Source of the DNA: Bradyrhizobium genosp. L
Lineage (GTDB): Bacteria; Pseudomonadota; Alphaproteobacteria; Rhizobiales; Xanthobacteraceae
Assembly: GCF_015624485.1 (NCBI RefSeq)
Contig: NZ_CP061378.1
Span: forward strand, 496,001 to 560,000
Direction: 5' to 3'
Length of the DNA: 64,000 nt
Shown piece after piece: positions 1 to 8,849 of this stretch. Position numbers and translations under genes: made by a program. The notes below the pieces were generated by a model. It made no database searches. It was not told the DNA's origin and saw only the letters and a program-made list of their open reading frames with translations. Each line of letters starts with the position of its first letter. The first letter of the stretch is position 1.

Positions 1-1716
1 CGGCACCTCGGCGACGATGCCGGCGAACAACTCACCGTCACGGTTGGCGACCGCGCCCATCAGCATGCCGCCGGCCGAGCCGCCATGGCCGACGATGCGT
101 TTGGCACTGGTGTAGTTCGCTTCGCACAGCGCGCGGCCGGCGGCGGCGAAATCGGCGAAGCTGTTGGTCTTCTTCTCGCGCTTGCCGTCGAGATACCAGC
201 CCCAGCCCTTGTCGGCGCCGCCGCGGATATGCGCGATCGCATAGACGAAGCCGCGGTCGACCAGCGACAGCCGGTTGGCCGCGAACGACGCCGGCATCGC
301 CATGCCGTAGGAGCCGTAGCCGTAGAGCAGCAGCGGCGCCTTGCCGTCGCGGACAAAGTCCTTGCGATGCAGCATCGAGACCGGCACCTGCGCGCCGTCA
401 TGCGAGGTCGCCATGATGCGGGTGGTGACGTAGGCGGCCGGGTTGTGGCCGGAGGGGATCTCCTGGCGCTTGCGCAACACCCGCGTCCGCTTTGCCATGT
501 CGTAGTCGAAAACCTCCGACGGCGTCGTCATGGACGAATAGGCGAAGCGCAGATTGGTGGTGTCGAACTCGTAGCCGCCCATGGTGTCGAGCGAGTAGGC
601 CGCCTCGTCGAAGGCGATGGCGTGCTCCTCGCCGGTCGCGAGGTCGCGGATGATGATGGCAGGCAGCGCATTGGCGCGCTCCAGCCGCACCATGTGGCCG
701 GCATAGAGCTCGACATCGAGCACGTAGACGCCCTCGCGATACGGAATCAGGTCGCGCCAGTTGCCACGATCGGGAGCCGCCAGCGGCGCCGTCACCACCT
801 TGAAGTCGATGGCGTCGTCGGCATTGGTGAGAATGTAGAGTGCATCGCCGCGATCGGCGATCGAATATTGCACGCCTTCCTCGCGTGCCGCGACCAGACG
901 CGGCGGCAGGTCCGGATCGGCGAGATCGATCAGCCGCTGCTCCGAGGTCTCGTGGTCGCCGCCGGCGATGACGCAGAAGCGGCCGCTCGCGCTCTCGTGC
1001 AGATGGGTGAACCAGCCGGGATCCTGCTCCTCATAGATCAGGATGTCGTCGCCTTGCCTGGCGCCGAGCTTGTGCCGCCAGACCTGCATCGGGCGATGAT
1101 TGTCGTCGAGCTTGACGTAGAAGAAGCTCTTGGAATCCGCGGCCCAGACCACGCCGCCATCGGTCTCCTCGACGATATCCTCGAGGTCGCCGCCGGTCGC
1201 CCAGTCGCGCACGCGGATCGAAAAATACTCCGAGCCCTTGGTGTCGGCGCTCCAGGCGTGCAGCCTGTGATCGTTGGAATGCCGGCTGCCGCCGAACTTG
1301 AAATAGTCGTGGTCCGCCGCCAGCGCATCGCCATCGAGCACCACGTGATGGTCGCCGCCGTCGCGCGGCGTGCGGCAGAACAGCTCATGCTGGCCGCCCT
1401 CGCGGAATTTCCTGAAATAGGCGAACGGGCCGTCCGGCGACGGCACGCTGGAATCGTCCTCCTTGATCCGCCCGCGCATCTCCTTGACCAGCCGCTTCTG
1501 CAAGCCGTCGGTGTGGCCGAGCAGGCTCTCGGTGTAGCCGTTCTCGGCTTCCAGATAGGCGCGGATGTCGGGCTCGAGAATCGCGGGATCGCGCAGCACC
1601 TCCTGCCAGTTCGGATCCTTGATCCACGCATAGTCGTCGGTCACCGTGATGCCGTGGGTGGTGAAGGAATGCGGCCGGCGCGGCGCGACAGGGGGCTTGG
1701 TGGCGGGTTTGGTCAC
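1..1716 (-). CDS. ptrB: Oligopeptidase B (S9 family), C-terminus outside window
   Basis: Serine oligopeptidase of the prolyl oligopeptidase family, expected to cut short peptides after basic residues in the cytoplasm or periplasm. The frame reads from a GTG at 1716 (GAGGAT eight bases upstream) through the left edge. The N-terminus has the usual HGxxxxDDYAW signature, residues about 70-400 have propeller character, and the nucleophile motif GHGGSAGG is encoded at 67-90, with Ser about residue 547. About 572 residues are present against a family length near 700, so the catalytic Asp and His lie outside the window. No in-frame ATG precedes the GTG. No signal peptide is seen. The family is sure; S9A versus S9B naming rests on the GGSAGG box and length. 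Confidence 0.9.
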   Translation of the reverse strand, partial: MTKPATKPPVAPRRPHSFTTHGITVTDDYAWIKDPNWQEVLRDPAILEPDIRAYLEAENGYTESLLGHTDGLQKRLVKEMRGRIKEDDSSVPSPDGPFAYFRKFREGGQHELFCRTPRDGGDHHVVLDGDALAADHDYFKFGGSRHSNDHRLHAWSADTKGSEYFSIRVRDWATGGDLEDIVEETDGGVVWAADSKSFFYVKLDDNHRPMQVWRHKLGARQGDDILIYEEQDPGWFTHLHESASGRFCVIAGGDHETSEQRLIDLADPDLPPRLVAAREEGVQYSIADRGDALYILTNADDAIDFKVVTAPLAAPDRGNWRDLIPYREGVYVLDVELYAGHMVRLERANALPAIIIRDLATGEEHAIAFDEAAYSLDTMGGYEFDTTNLRFAYSSMTTPSEVFDYDMAKRTRVLRKRQEIPSGHNPAAYVTTRIMATSHDGAQVPVSMLHRKDFVRDGKAPLLLYGYGSYGMAMPASFAANRLSLVDRGFVYAIAHIRGGADKGWGWYLDGKREKKTNSFADFAAAGRALCEANYTSAKRIVGHGGSAGGMLMGAVANRDGELFAGIVAEVP

Positions 1717-1806
1717 GCGATCCTCATTGTGCGGGGGACACCGCCTTATATCGGGAGGAATGCGGCGATTGCCAGACGGCAGTCCCGTGCTCTGGACGCA
1801 GCGTTC

Positions 1807-1889
1807 CGTAGGGTGGGCAAAGCGCGGCGTGCCCACCATCACGAGCACGTCACTCGAAGGTGGGCACGCTTCGCTTTGCCCACCCTACG
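1807..1889. repeat. Palindromic intergenic repeat, GTAGGGTGGGCAAAGCG class
   Basis: Two 18-base arms (CGTAGGGTGGGCAAAGCG and its complement) enclose a second inner palindrome, GTGCCCACC/GGTGGGCAC. Related copies lie at 9718-9799 and 42615-42703. It sits between the start of ptrB and the end of the ABC permease gene. Confidence 0.85.
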
Positions 1890-1897
1890 AATTACGA

Positions 1898-3613
1898 CTA
1901 CCCGCTCCGCACTTTGGTCGCCGTGCCGCCTGACATCGGGATCTGGTTCACCGCCAGCACGACGGCAAAGGTAATCACCAGCATCGCGATGCCGAGCACG
2001 GCGATCGCGGCTAGGTCGCCGCCTTCGTTGAGGTCGTAGATCAGGACCGACAGCACCTTGGTCTGCGAAGTGAACAGCACGATCGCAGCCGAGAGCTCGC
2101 GCATTACGCCGATGAAGATGAAGCACCAGGTCGCGATCACGCCGGTGCGCAGCAAGGGCGCGGTGATCTGGCGCAGCGCCTGCAATCGTGTCGCGCCGAG
2201 GATGCGGCTGGCCTCCTCGAGCTCGGGATGGATGGTCGTGAACGCCGCCTGCAATTGCTGGTAGGCCGACGGCAGATTGATGGTGAGGAAGGCGAGCAGC
2301 AGGATCCACAGCGTGCCGTAGAGCACGAAGGGCGGCCGCGTATAGCTCAGGAACAGGCCGACGCCGAGCACGATGCCGGGAACGGCGACCGGCGCGGTGG
2401 CGAGGAAACCGAGCACGCGATGGCCCGCGATCACCTTCCGCGTCGTGACATAGGCGATCACGAGCGCGAGGATGGTGCCGATCGTCGCGGTGGCGGTGCC
2501 GAGGATCACGGTATTCTTCAATGCAAGCTGCGTCGACGACAGCTCGGTGAACACGAAGATGATGTTGTGCAGCGTCGCCGTCGACGGCGTCACCAGCGTG
2601 GTGGCGTTCGGCGAGAATGCGGCGTTGAGCAGCGCCAGATAGGGCAGGAACACCGGGTTGAGCAGCACCAAGAGGCAGAAGCCGAGTGCGGCCCAGCGCC
2701 AGCCCTTCAGTTCCACCCGGCGCGGCGCGCCATATTTGCCGCCGATCACGGAATAGCTGCGACGGCCGAGCAGGGCCTTTTGGCCCTGCAGCAGCAGCAT
2801 GGTCAGCAGCAGCAACGGCACGGCGGCGGCTGCGGCGAGCTCGAGCTTCGGCGGATACTGGAACAGGCTCCAGATCTTGGTCGTCATGGTGTGGAAACCG
2901 GCCGGGAGCGCCAGGATCGCCGGCGAGCCGAACAGCGTCATCGCCTGCAAAAAGGCGATCAGCGCGCCCGCCACGAGTGCGGGCAGTGCGAGTGGGATCG
3001 TCACCCGCCGCGCCGTGGTCCAGGCATTGCCGCCGAGAATCGCGGAGGCATCCTCCAGCTCGCCCGGCATGGTGTCGAGCGCATTCGCCACCAGCACGAA
3101 CACGAACGGGAACGTGTAGCAGGAGATCACGAAGATGATCCCGGTCATCGAATAGATGTTGAACAGCGCGTCCGCATCCTCGCCGGCGAACAGACGGTAG
3201 AGTTGGTTCAGCAGCCCGGAATTCGGCGCCGCCAGCAGCTCCCAGGCCACCGCGCCGAGGAACGGCGGCGTCACGAACGATGCCGTCACCAGCGCGCGGA
3301 TGGTCTGCCGTCCCGGCATGTCGGTGCGCGACACCAGCCAGCTGATCGGCGCTGCGACAATGCAGCAGATCATCGCCGATGTGACCGCGATGATCGCGGT
3401 GGTCAGCAGCGGGTCGAGGAAATCGGGGTTGCTGAACAGCGTGACGAAGTTGGCAAGCGTCGGATGGCGGTTCTTGTCGGTGAAGGCGTAGACCGCGAGC
3501 CATGACAGCGGCAGCAGGATGAGGAGCATGAGCACGGCCGCGAACAGCCACAGCACGGGCCGTGTCCAGTCGATGCGGGGGCGAGGGGCAGGGGAGGTGG
3601 TGATTGTCGTCAT
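1898..3613 (-). CDS. ABC transporter permease, two fused membrane domains (FbpB/ThiP type)
   Basis: 571-residue inner-membrane permease of a binding-protein-dependent importer. It contains two tandem BPD_transp_1 domains (roughly residues 70-280 and 350-560), each with about six membrane segments and an EAA-type loop (ELEDASAILGG and ELEEASRILGA). This fused architecture is typical of ferric iron (Fbp/Afu/Sfu), thiamine and 2-aminoethylphosphonate importers. It is the last gene of a three-gene set transcribed leftward after the ATPase and binding protein, but a palindromic repeat lies in the 150-base gap before it. The start ATG at 3613 has GAGGGAAG about 12 bases upstream. The substrate cannot be decided from sequence; Fe3+ is my preferred guess from the binding protein. 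Confidence 0.88.
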   Translation of the reverse strand: MTTITTSPAPRPRIDWTRPVLWLFAAVLMLLILLPLSWLAVYAFTDKNRHPTLANFVTLFSNPDFLDPLLTTAIIAVTSAMICCIVAAPISWLVSRTDMPGRQTIRALVTASFVTPPFLGAVAWELLAAPNSGLLNQLYRLFAGEDADALFNIYSMTGIIFVISCYTFPFVFVLVANALDTMPGELEDASAILGGNAWTTARRVTIPLALPALVAGALIAFLQAMTLFGSPAILALPAGFHTMTTKIWSLFQYPPKLELAAAAAVPLLLLTMLLLQGQKALLGRRSYSVIGGKYGAPRRVELKGWRWAALGFCLLVLLNPVFLPYLALLNAAFSPNATTLVTPSTATLHNIIFVFTELSSTQLALKNTVILGTATATIGTILALVIAYVTTRKVIAGHRVLGFLATAPVAVPGIVLGVGLFLSYTRPPFVLYGTLWILLLAFLTINLPSAYQQLQAAFTTIHPELEEASRILGATRLQALRQITAPLLRTGVIATWCFIFIGVMRELSAAIVLFTSQTKVLSVLIYDLNEGGDLAAIAVLGIAMLVITFAVVLAVNQIPMSGGTATKVRSG

Positions 3614-3629
3614 GCGATTACACTTCCCT

Positions 3630-3734
3630 CGTCATTCCGGGGCATCGCGAAGCGATGAGCCCGGAATCCATCGGGCCACATGTTCCGTGGTGAAATGGAT
3701 TCCGGGCTCGCGCTGCGCGCGCCCCGGAATGACG
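3630..3734. repeat. Palindromic repeat, CGTCATTCCGGGGC class, inside an ABC operon
   Basis: Arms CGTCATTCCGGGGC and GCCCCGGAATGACG bound a long imperfect hairpin with inner arms around GAGCCCGGAATCCAT. It fills most of the gap between the binding-protein and permease genes, so in the operon mRNA it would fold into a long stem. Confidence 0.8.
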
Positions 3735-3763
3735 ACGCTGGGTGTGGGGGCGTGTCGCATCCC

Positions 3764-4828
3764 CTACACCCGAAACAGCCGCGCATAACGCGTCTTGATC
3801 TCTTCCGTCATCGCCTCCACGCCCGCCGGGTCCTCCTTCATCAGCTTGATGTCGGCGAGCTTCCGGCGCCCCACTTTCGGTTGCACCTGCGCATGCAGCG
3901 AATATTGCCCGGTGAAGTCGACGAAGAATTGCTGGGTCTCGCGGGTGTGCAGCCAGGCCTGGAACAACTTTGCCGCATTCGGATGCGGCGCGCCGGCGAA
4001 GATGCCGGTTGGCCCTGAAATCGTCGGCGTGCCCTCGGCTGGATACACCGGCTCGACCGGCTGGCCCGCCTCCTTCAAGAGCACGATGCCGTATTCATTG
4101 CCGTCGGCCATCACCGCGCGCTCGCCTAGCGAGAGCTTCTTCGGCGGATCGGTCGAGGACTGCACCTGCATCACGCGCTGCTTCGACAATTTCTCCAGAT
4201 AGGGCCAGCCGAGCTCGCGCACGAGCTGGAAGGTCGCGGTCATGATGGTGCCGCTGTAGGCCGGGTGGCCCTTCACCAGCTTGCCGGCCCATTTCGGATC
4301 CAGCAGGTCGGCAAAGCTCTTCGGCGCGTCCTCGGCCTTCACCAGATTGGTGTTGTAGGCGATCGACGACAGCCACAGCCGCGTGGTCACGGCCATGCCG
4401 TCCGGATCGCGATAGCTGTCCGGAAAATATTTCGCGACGTCCTCGGGCACGAACGGCATCAGCCAGCCGCTCTTCTTCCAGGGAATGAAATGCGAGGCGT
4501 CGGCGCTGTTGACGACGTCTGCGGCGTGGATGTTGGCATCGAACTCCTGCGCGACGCGCTGGAACAGCCGCTCCGAGCCGGAGCGCTCGATCTGCACGGC
4601 GATGCCGGGATAGGCCGTCTCGAACGCCTTGCCGAGTTTTTCGCCGACCGGCAGATCCATCGACGAATAGAATACGAGCTTGCCTTCCCTGGTCGCGGCG
4701 GCGACGAGGTCGGGCGTGATCGCGGTCGGGGCAGGCGCGGCGGCGCGCGCCGGGGAAGCGAACGCAGCGCCGAGCACAAGCGCTGCCGAGCCTTTCAGGA
4801 CACCGCGTCTGGACATTCGCTTCCGCAT
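3764..4828 (-). CDS. ABC transporter extracellular substrate-binding protein (Fe3+-type)
   Basis: 354 residues. The N-terminus has a twin-arginine-like motif (SRRGVLKG) followed by a hydrophobic stretch and an A-x-A cleavage site near residue 30, so it is exported, probably folded, via Tat. The mature part resembles the SBP_bac_6/AfuA-FbpA group: the opening KLVFYSSMD, the GLP-type hinge region, and SSTDPPKKLSLGERAVMADGNEY. It should deliver substrate to the permease and ATPase encoded on each side. Its start has an excellent ribosome site (CTGGAGGACGCG-ATG) and lies 13 bases after the ATPase stop. Ferric iron is inferred from family resemblance; polyamine, thiamine or phosphonate remain possible. 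Confidence 0.87.
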   Translation of the reverse strand: MRKRMSRRGVLKGSAALVLGAAFASPARAAAPAPTAITPDLVAAATREGKLVFYSSMDLPVGEKLGKAFETAYPGIAVQIERSGSERLFQRVAQEFDANIHAADVVNSADASHFIPWKKSGWLMPFVPEDVAKYFPDSYRDPDGMAVTTRLWLSSIAYNTNLVKAEDAPKSFADLLDPKWAGKLVKGHPAYSGTIMTATFQLVRELGWPYLEKLSKQRVMQVQSSTDPPKKLSLGERAVMADGNEYGIVLLKEAGQPVEPVYPAEGTPTISGPTGIFAGAPHPNAAKLFQAWLHTRETQQFFVDFTGQYSLHAQVQPKVGRRKLADIKLMKEDPAGVEAMTEEIKTRYARLFRV

Positions 4829-4841
4829 CGCGTCCTCCAGA

Positions 4842-5903
4842 TTATCGGCCGAGCGCTCGGCAGCGCGCGGGCGGCAGGGTCAGCCAGACATCGCTGCCCT
4901 TGTCGACGGCGGTTTCCACCGGTGTCGTCACGCGCAGCGACGTGCCGTCGGCCGTCTCGACCATGTAGTCTCTGAACATGCCGAGATAGACCTGCCGGGT
5001 CACCGTCGCCTTGATCGTGTTCTCGCGTGCGGTGGGCGATTGCGTGGAAAGCTCGATCTCGTGCTGACGGATCGCGACCGGCGCGCTCTGGCCGCTGACG
5101 AGCTTTGCGCCGACCACCTGCAACGTCGCGCCGGCGAAGTCGACATGGTTTTCGTCGCGCGCGATGCCCTTGATCACGTTGGCGGCGCCGATGAAGCGCG
5201 CGACGAACTCGGATTCCGGCCGCGCGTAAATGTCTTCGGGCGTGCCAAGCTGGTCGATCTTGCCCGCGTTCATCACCGCGATCAGGTCGGCGGTGGTCAT
5301 CGCCTCGGACTGATCGTGCGTGACATACACGGTCGTGTAGCGATATTCGTCGTGCAGCCGCCGGATCTCGAAGCGCATCTCCTCGCGCAGATTGGCATCG
5401 AGATTGGACAGCGGCTCGTCGAGCAACAGCGTCTCGGGGCCCACGATCAGTGCACGCGCGAGCGCGACGCGCTGCTGCTGGCCGCCGGAGAGCTCGCCGG
5501 GATAGCGCTGCGCCAGCGGTTCCAGCTTGGTCGTCGCCAGGATCGCGGCGAGTTTTTTGGCGATGGTGTCGCGGTCCATTTTGCGCAAGCGCAAGCCGTA
5601 GACGATGTTCTCCGCCACCGTCATGTGCGGCCACAGCGCGTAGCTCTGGAAGATCATCGACATGTTGCGCTGCTCGGGCGGCAGCGTGCGCGCTTTCGAC
5701 GACACCAGCCGGTCACCGACCCTGATCTCGCCGTCCGATGGTTCGAGGAACCCAGCGATCAGCCGCAGCGTGGTGGTCTTGCCGCAGCCGGACGGTCCGA
5801 GCAGGCACACCAGCTGGCCATGATCGATCGTGAGCGAGACGTCATCGACCGCGACAAACGCGCCAAACCGCTTGAGCAGCCCGCGCAACTCCACCGACGC
5901 CAA
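4842..5903 (-). CDS. ABC transporter ATP-binding protein (PotA/FbpC type)
   Basis: 353-residue cytoplasmic ATPase that powers the importer encoded by the two following genes. Visible motifs are Walker A GPSGCGKTTT, Q-loop, signature LSGGQQQR, Walker B TLLLDEPLSNLD, and the H-loop in YVTHDQSEA, followed by a C-terminal TOBE-type regulatory domain (about residues 270-350). I chose a TTG start at 5903 because GGAGGG lies five to six bases upstream and the protein then begins with the expected beta strand (ASVELRGL). The frame stays open further upstream to 6041, but that extension has no family resemblance and runs toward a repeat element. Confidence 0.9.
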   Translation of the reverse strand: MASVELRGLLKRFGAFVAVDDVSLTIDHGQLVCLLGPSGCGKTTTLRLIAGFLEPSDGEIRVGDRLVSSKARTLPPEQRNMSMIFQSYALWPHMTVAENIVYGLRLRKMDRDTIAKKLAAILATTKLEPLAQRYPGELSGGQQQRVALARALIVGPETLLLDEPLSNLDANLREEMRFEIRRLHDEYRYTTVYVTHDQSEAMTTADLIAVMNAGKIDQLGTPEDIYARPESEFVARFIGAANVIKGIARDENHVDFAGATLQVVGAKLVSGQSAPVAIRQHEIELSTQSPTARENTIKATVTRQVYLGMFRDYMVETADGTSLRVTTPVETAVDKGSDVWLTLPPARCRALGR

Positions 5904-6047
5904 GCGATCCCTCCATCTCACATTGTCGCAGGGATCAGTGCCCGGCCGTTGCCGGCAGTAAAGCGGAAAATGATGACGGCGGAAAGTGTTGTTGCCCTCG
6001 CAAAAAGTCGGAGCACCTCTTCGCTCCGTCATGCTGCTCACGTGGTC

Positions 6048-6187
6048 CCGTCATCCTGAGGCGCTCGCGAAGCGAGCCTCGAAGGATCGACGGCCCGGCT
6101 GTTGCAGCGCGTAAGCTCTTTCTTCGCGGCTGCATCGGGGCCGCGCATCCTTCGAGGCTCGCAAGGGCTCGCACCTCAGGATGACGG
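6048..6187. repeat. Palindromic repeat, CCGTCATCCTGAGG class
   Basis: Outer arms CCGTCATCCTGAGG and CCTCAGGATGACGG, inner arms GAGCCTCGAAGGAT and ATCCTTCGAGGCTC, about 140 bases in all. A second full copy is at 19376-19485 and a left half only at 6612-6627. It lies just past the end of the GIY-YIG gene, upstream of the ABC operon. Confidence 0.85.
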
Positions 6188-6196
6188 AGAGGGATG

Positions 6197-6514
6197 TCAA
6201 TTTGTGTCAGTTTTGGTACGCGGGGCGCCAGCGCGGCGACGCGCCAGTTGGCTCACCGTGCTCCAATCCGATTTTATCAGCGCTTCCTTCTTCGCCCGGC
6301 TCCAGCCCTTGATCTGCCGCTCCGCTGCGATCCCATCCGTGATGCGATCGAAGTGTTCCGACCAGACGAGGACAACGGGGCGCCGGTTGTAAGTATAGCC
6401 GGGGAAGGCTCCCGCATTATGCTGATCGATCCGCGGCGCGAGGTCGTCGCCTGTGGCGCTGCCGATATAGAAGGAGTCGTCCGTGCAGCGAAGCATGTAG
6501 ACGAAGATACCCAT
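6197..6514 (-). CDS. GIY-YIG domain protein (UvrC/intron-type nuclease family)
   Basis: About 105 residues forming a single GIY-YIG domain: VYMLRC, then FYIGSA, the conserved Arg (APRIDQHN), a YT-Y-RPVVLVW strand, and the helix with AAERQIKGWSRAKKEALI containing the metal-binding Glu. This is the YhbQ/SLX1-like small group, with a predicted role in DNA nicking or repair. An upstream in-frame start at 6580 is possible, but ATG 6514 has AGGA at a suitable distance and begins at the domain. It stands alone between two repeat elements. Such single-domain proteins are abundant in Bradyrhizobium-like genomes and their cellular role is not settled. Confidence 0.85.
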   Translation of the reverse strand: MGIFVYMLRCTDDSFYIGSATGDDLAPRIDQHNAGAFPGYTYNRRPVVLVWSEHFDRITDGIAAERQIKGWSRAKKEALIKSDWSTVSQLARRRAGAPRTKTDTN

Positions 6515-6611
6515 CAGGATGGTCCTGGCGCGCTTGCTTGAACTGAGGATGAAGCAAACTTTGCCGTGGTCAACGGGCAAATGCCGGATGTCTGTTGCGT
6601 CAACACGTAAT

Positions 6612-6627
6612 CCGTCATCCTGAGGAG
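6612..6627. repeat. Half copy of the CCGTCATCCTGAGG repeat
   Basis: CCGTCATCCTGAGGAG matches the left arm of the 6048-6187 element, but no right arm follows before the aminotransferase stop codon at 6657. It looks like a degraded or truncated repeat. Confidence 0.55.
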
Positions 6628-6656
6628 GCCGGGTCCTTTAACCGCGGCTTCCAGCC

Positions 6657-7841
6657 CTACGCCGTCACATTCTCCCCGAGCCACTGCACGGCGGCGTCGG
6701 TGCCGCCCTTGCCGTGCGGGATCTTCAGCGCGTTGAGCGCGACTTCGACGACGCCGAGGGTACCGAGCACCATCGGGGCGTTGACGTGGCCCATATGGGC
6801 GATGCGGAAGGCCTGGCCTTGCAAATCGCCGATGCCGGTGCCGAGCACCACGCCGCATTTCTCGTTGCAGTAGCGCTGGATCGCGGCGGGGTCGGCGCCC
6901 TTCACGGTGACGGTCGTCACCGTATTGGAACGTTCGGAAGGCTCGGCGATGTTGAAGCCGATCACCTGGCCCTCGGCCCAGACCGCAACCGCGCGGCGCA
7001 CCGCTTCGCCGAGCAGCCGATGACGCTCGAACGCGTTCTCCAAACCCTCGGCTTGCAGCATGTTGATGGCTTCGCGCAGCGCGAACAACAGATGCACCGG
7101 CGCGGTGCCGGCATATTTGCGGTAGTGCTCCGAGCCCTCGCGCTCGGTCCAGTCCCAATAGGGCGTGCGCAGATCGGCCTTCTTGTGCGCTTCCCAGGCG
7201 CGGTCGTTGGCGGCGACGAAGCCTAAGCCGGGCGGCGTCATCAGCCCTTTTTGCGAGCCGCTCATCGCGACGTCGATGTACCATTTGTCCATCTCGAACG
7301 GCGTGCAGCCGAGCGAGGCCACGGTGTCGACCATGAACAGCGCCGGATGGCCGGCGGCCTTGATCGCCTTGCCGATCGCCTCGACGTCGTTATAGACGCC
7401 CGACGCGGTGTCGACCTGCACCGCGAGGATCGCTTTGATGGTGTGATCCTTGTCGCGCTTGAGCCGCTCCTCGACCTCGGCCGGTCGGATGGCGCGGCGC
7501 CAATCGCCCTTCAGGATCTCGACCTCTGCGCCCATCGCAGCCGCGGCCTGGCCCCAACCCATCGCGAAACGGCCGCTCTCCAGCACCAGCACCTTGTCGC
7601 CGCGCGACAGCACGTTGGAGAGCGTCGCCTCCCAGGCGCCGTGACCGTTGGCGATGTAGACGTAGGATTTGCCCTGGGTCGCGAACAGTTTTGAGAGATC
7701 GCGCAGCAGGCTGTCGGTCAGCTCGAGCATCTCGGGCGAGTAGATGTCGAGCGCCGGGCGATGCATCGCCTGCAGCACCCGATCCGGCATCGTGGTGGGC
7801 CCGGGGATGGCCAGAAATTCCCGGCCCGCGCGAACGGTCAT
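6657..7841 (-). CDS. Class V aminotransferase, serine/alanine-glyoxylate type
   Basis: 394-residue pyridoxal-phosphate enzyme that moves an amino group from serine or alanine to glyoxylate, giving glycine. The N-terminal REFLAIPGPTTMPDRVL motif, the VDTVASLG strand (Asp binding the PLP ring nitrogen) and the lysine box SGSQKGLMTPPGLGF are all present. Start chosen at ATG 7841 with AAGGAC upstream; 13 further codons could extend it to 7880. In methylotrophs and C2 users this enzyme (SgaA) serves the serine cycle or photorespiratory-type glyoxylate removal. A lanthanide-type alcohol dehydrogenase sits elsewhere in this window, but no other serine-cycle gene is nearby. Sequence alone does not fix the preferred amino donor. 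Confidence 0.88.
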   Translation of the reverse strand: MTVRAGREFLAIPGPTTMPDRVLQAMHRPALDIYSPEMLELTDSLLRDLSKLFATQGKSYVYIANGHGAWEATLSNVLSRGDKVLVLESGRFAMGWGQAAAAMGAEVEILKGDWRRAIRPAEVEERLKRDKDHTIKAILAVQVDTASGVYNDVEAIGKAIKAAGHPALFMVDTVASLGCTPFEMDKWYIDVAMSGSQKGLMTPPGLGFVAANDRAWEAHKKADLRTPYWDWTEREGSEHYRKYAGTAPVHLLFALREAINMLQAEGLENAFERHRLLGEAVRRAVAVWAEGQVIGFNIAEPSERSNTVTTVTVKGADPAAIQRYCNEKCGVVLGTGIGDLQGQAFRIAHMGHVNAPMVLGTLGVVEVALNALKIPHGKGGTDAAVQWLGENVTA

Positions 7842-7972
7842 CGTCTTGGTCCTTTTGGGTGAAATGTGCAGATCATGCATGTGAGGGGTTGAGCACGGAG
7901 ACTATTCCATTGGACGTCGAATTGCGAGCATTGCGGCGCAATCCAGCGTCTCGAAAACCGCGGGACGCGGCC

Positions 7973-8815
7973 TTATTTGCCGATCGCTTCGACCACCGCG
8001 TGCCACACCTGGTCCTTGAATTCGGTCGCAGCCGGGCTCGGGAGCTGCTCGACCGCGCCATCGTTCTTGCGGCAGGCCTCGACCAGCCGCAGCACCCAGA
8101 TCTCGCCGTCGGTGAAATAGGGATCGCCGCCGCCGTTATGGCCGGCGAGCGTCGCCCCGATCCCGGTGACCTGGTATTTCGCGGTCACCATGCCCGATGA
8201 TTCCAGATCGGTGGCGAGCAGCGCGCGCTCGGCGTCGAGGTCGGGGGCGATGTGGTGGGTCACTGCGCCGGTGTAGCTGGAGATTCCGACGCTGCGGTCG
8301 AGCGTCGCGGCGCCGAGCCACACCGGGCGTTTCTCCTCGCCGGAATCCAGCACCTTCCAGAATCGCACATGGTTGCGGCGATCGGCGCTCGAGCCCACCG
8401 GCTTCTCGAACACCAGATCGGGGCGACGATCGAGATAGAACAGGCTGCTCACCGGCGCATCCCTGTAGGGACGATCGAGCAGCACGCTGCCGACAATCTC
8501 GATGGTGGATTTCAGCGTGATCGGATCGGCCGGATACCAGCCGGCGGCGTGCATCGCGCAGACCACATCCTTCCGGTCGCCGATCAGGCCGACATTCATG
8601 GGATCGCCGGGAATGCCCTGCGCGGTGCGCGTCACCATCGGCAGCGTCGCGAGGCCCTTCTGATGCTCGTAGTGCCGCCACAGCGCCGGCAGCACCAGAT
8701 AGGCCGCAACCAGATAGACCGCCAGCACGAACAGCAGCGCCATCGCCGCGCGCCTTGTGCGGCTGCGCCTGTGCACGGCAGGCGGATCGGCCTCGTTGTC
8801 GGTCAGGGCGTCCAT
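7973..8815 (-). CDS. LssY C-terminal domain membrane-anchored protein
   Basis: 280 residues: a short basic N-terminus, one membrane segment (about residues 24-46), then a periplasmic domain resembling the LssY_C family. Family-like features are GDPMNVGLIGDRKDVVCAMHAAGWYPADPIT near residue 80, PYRDAPVSSLFYLDRRPDLVFEKPVG, and GA-T-HHIAPDLDAERALL. The domain's biochemical activity is unknown. It follows the nuclease gene by 34 bases on the same strand, so the two probably form an operon. No lipid-phosphatase domain is fused here, unlike in full-length LssY. Confidence 0.72.
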   Translation of the reverse strand: MDALTDNEADPPAVHRRSRTRRAAMALLFVLAVYLVAAYLVLPALWRHYEHQKGLATLPMVTRTAQGIPGDPMNVGLIGDRKDVVCAMHAAGWYPADPITLKSTIEIVGSVLLDRPYRDAPVSSLFYLDRRPDLVFEKPVGSSADRRNHVRFWKVLDSGEEKRPVWLGAATLDRSVGISSYTGAVTHHIAPDLDAERALLATDLESSGMVTAKYQVTGIGATLAGHNGGGDPYFTDGEIWVLRLVEACRKNDGAVEQLPSPAATEFKDQVWHAVVEAIGK

Positions 8816-8849
8816 TGCGCGGTCCGACTGCGCTTCATCCGGTCAAGGG

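Noticed and set aside
85..1974. Long open frame on the plus strand over the oligopeptidase gene
   Set aside because: It is antisense to a gene with clear family motifs. Its composition (Arg, Ala, Gly, His-rich, no domain) is what GC-rich antisense gives.
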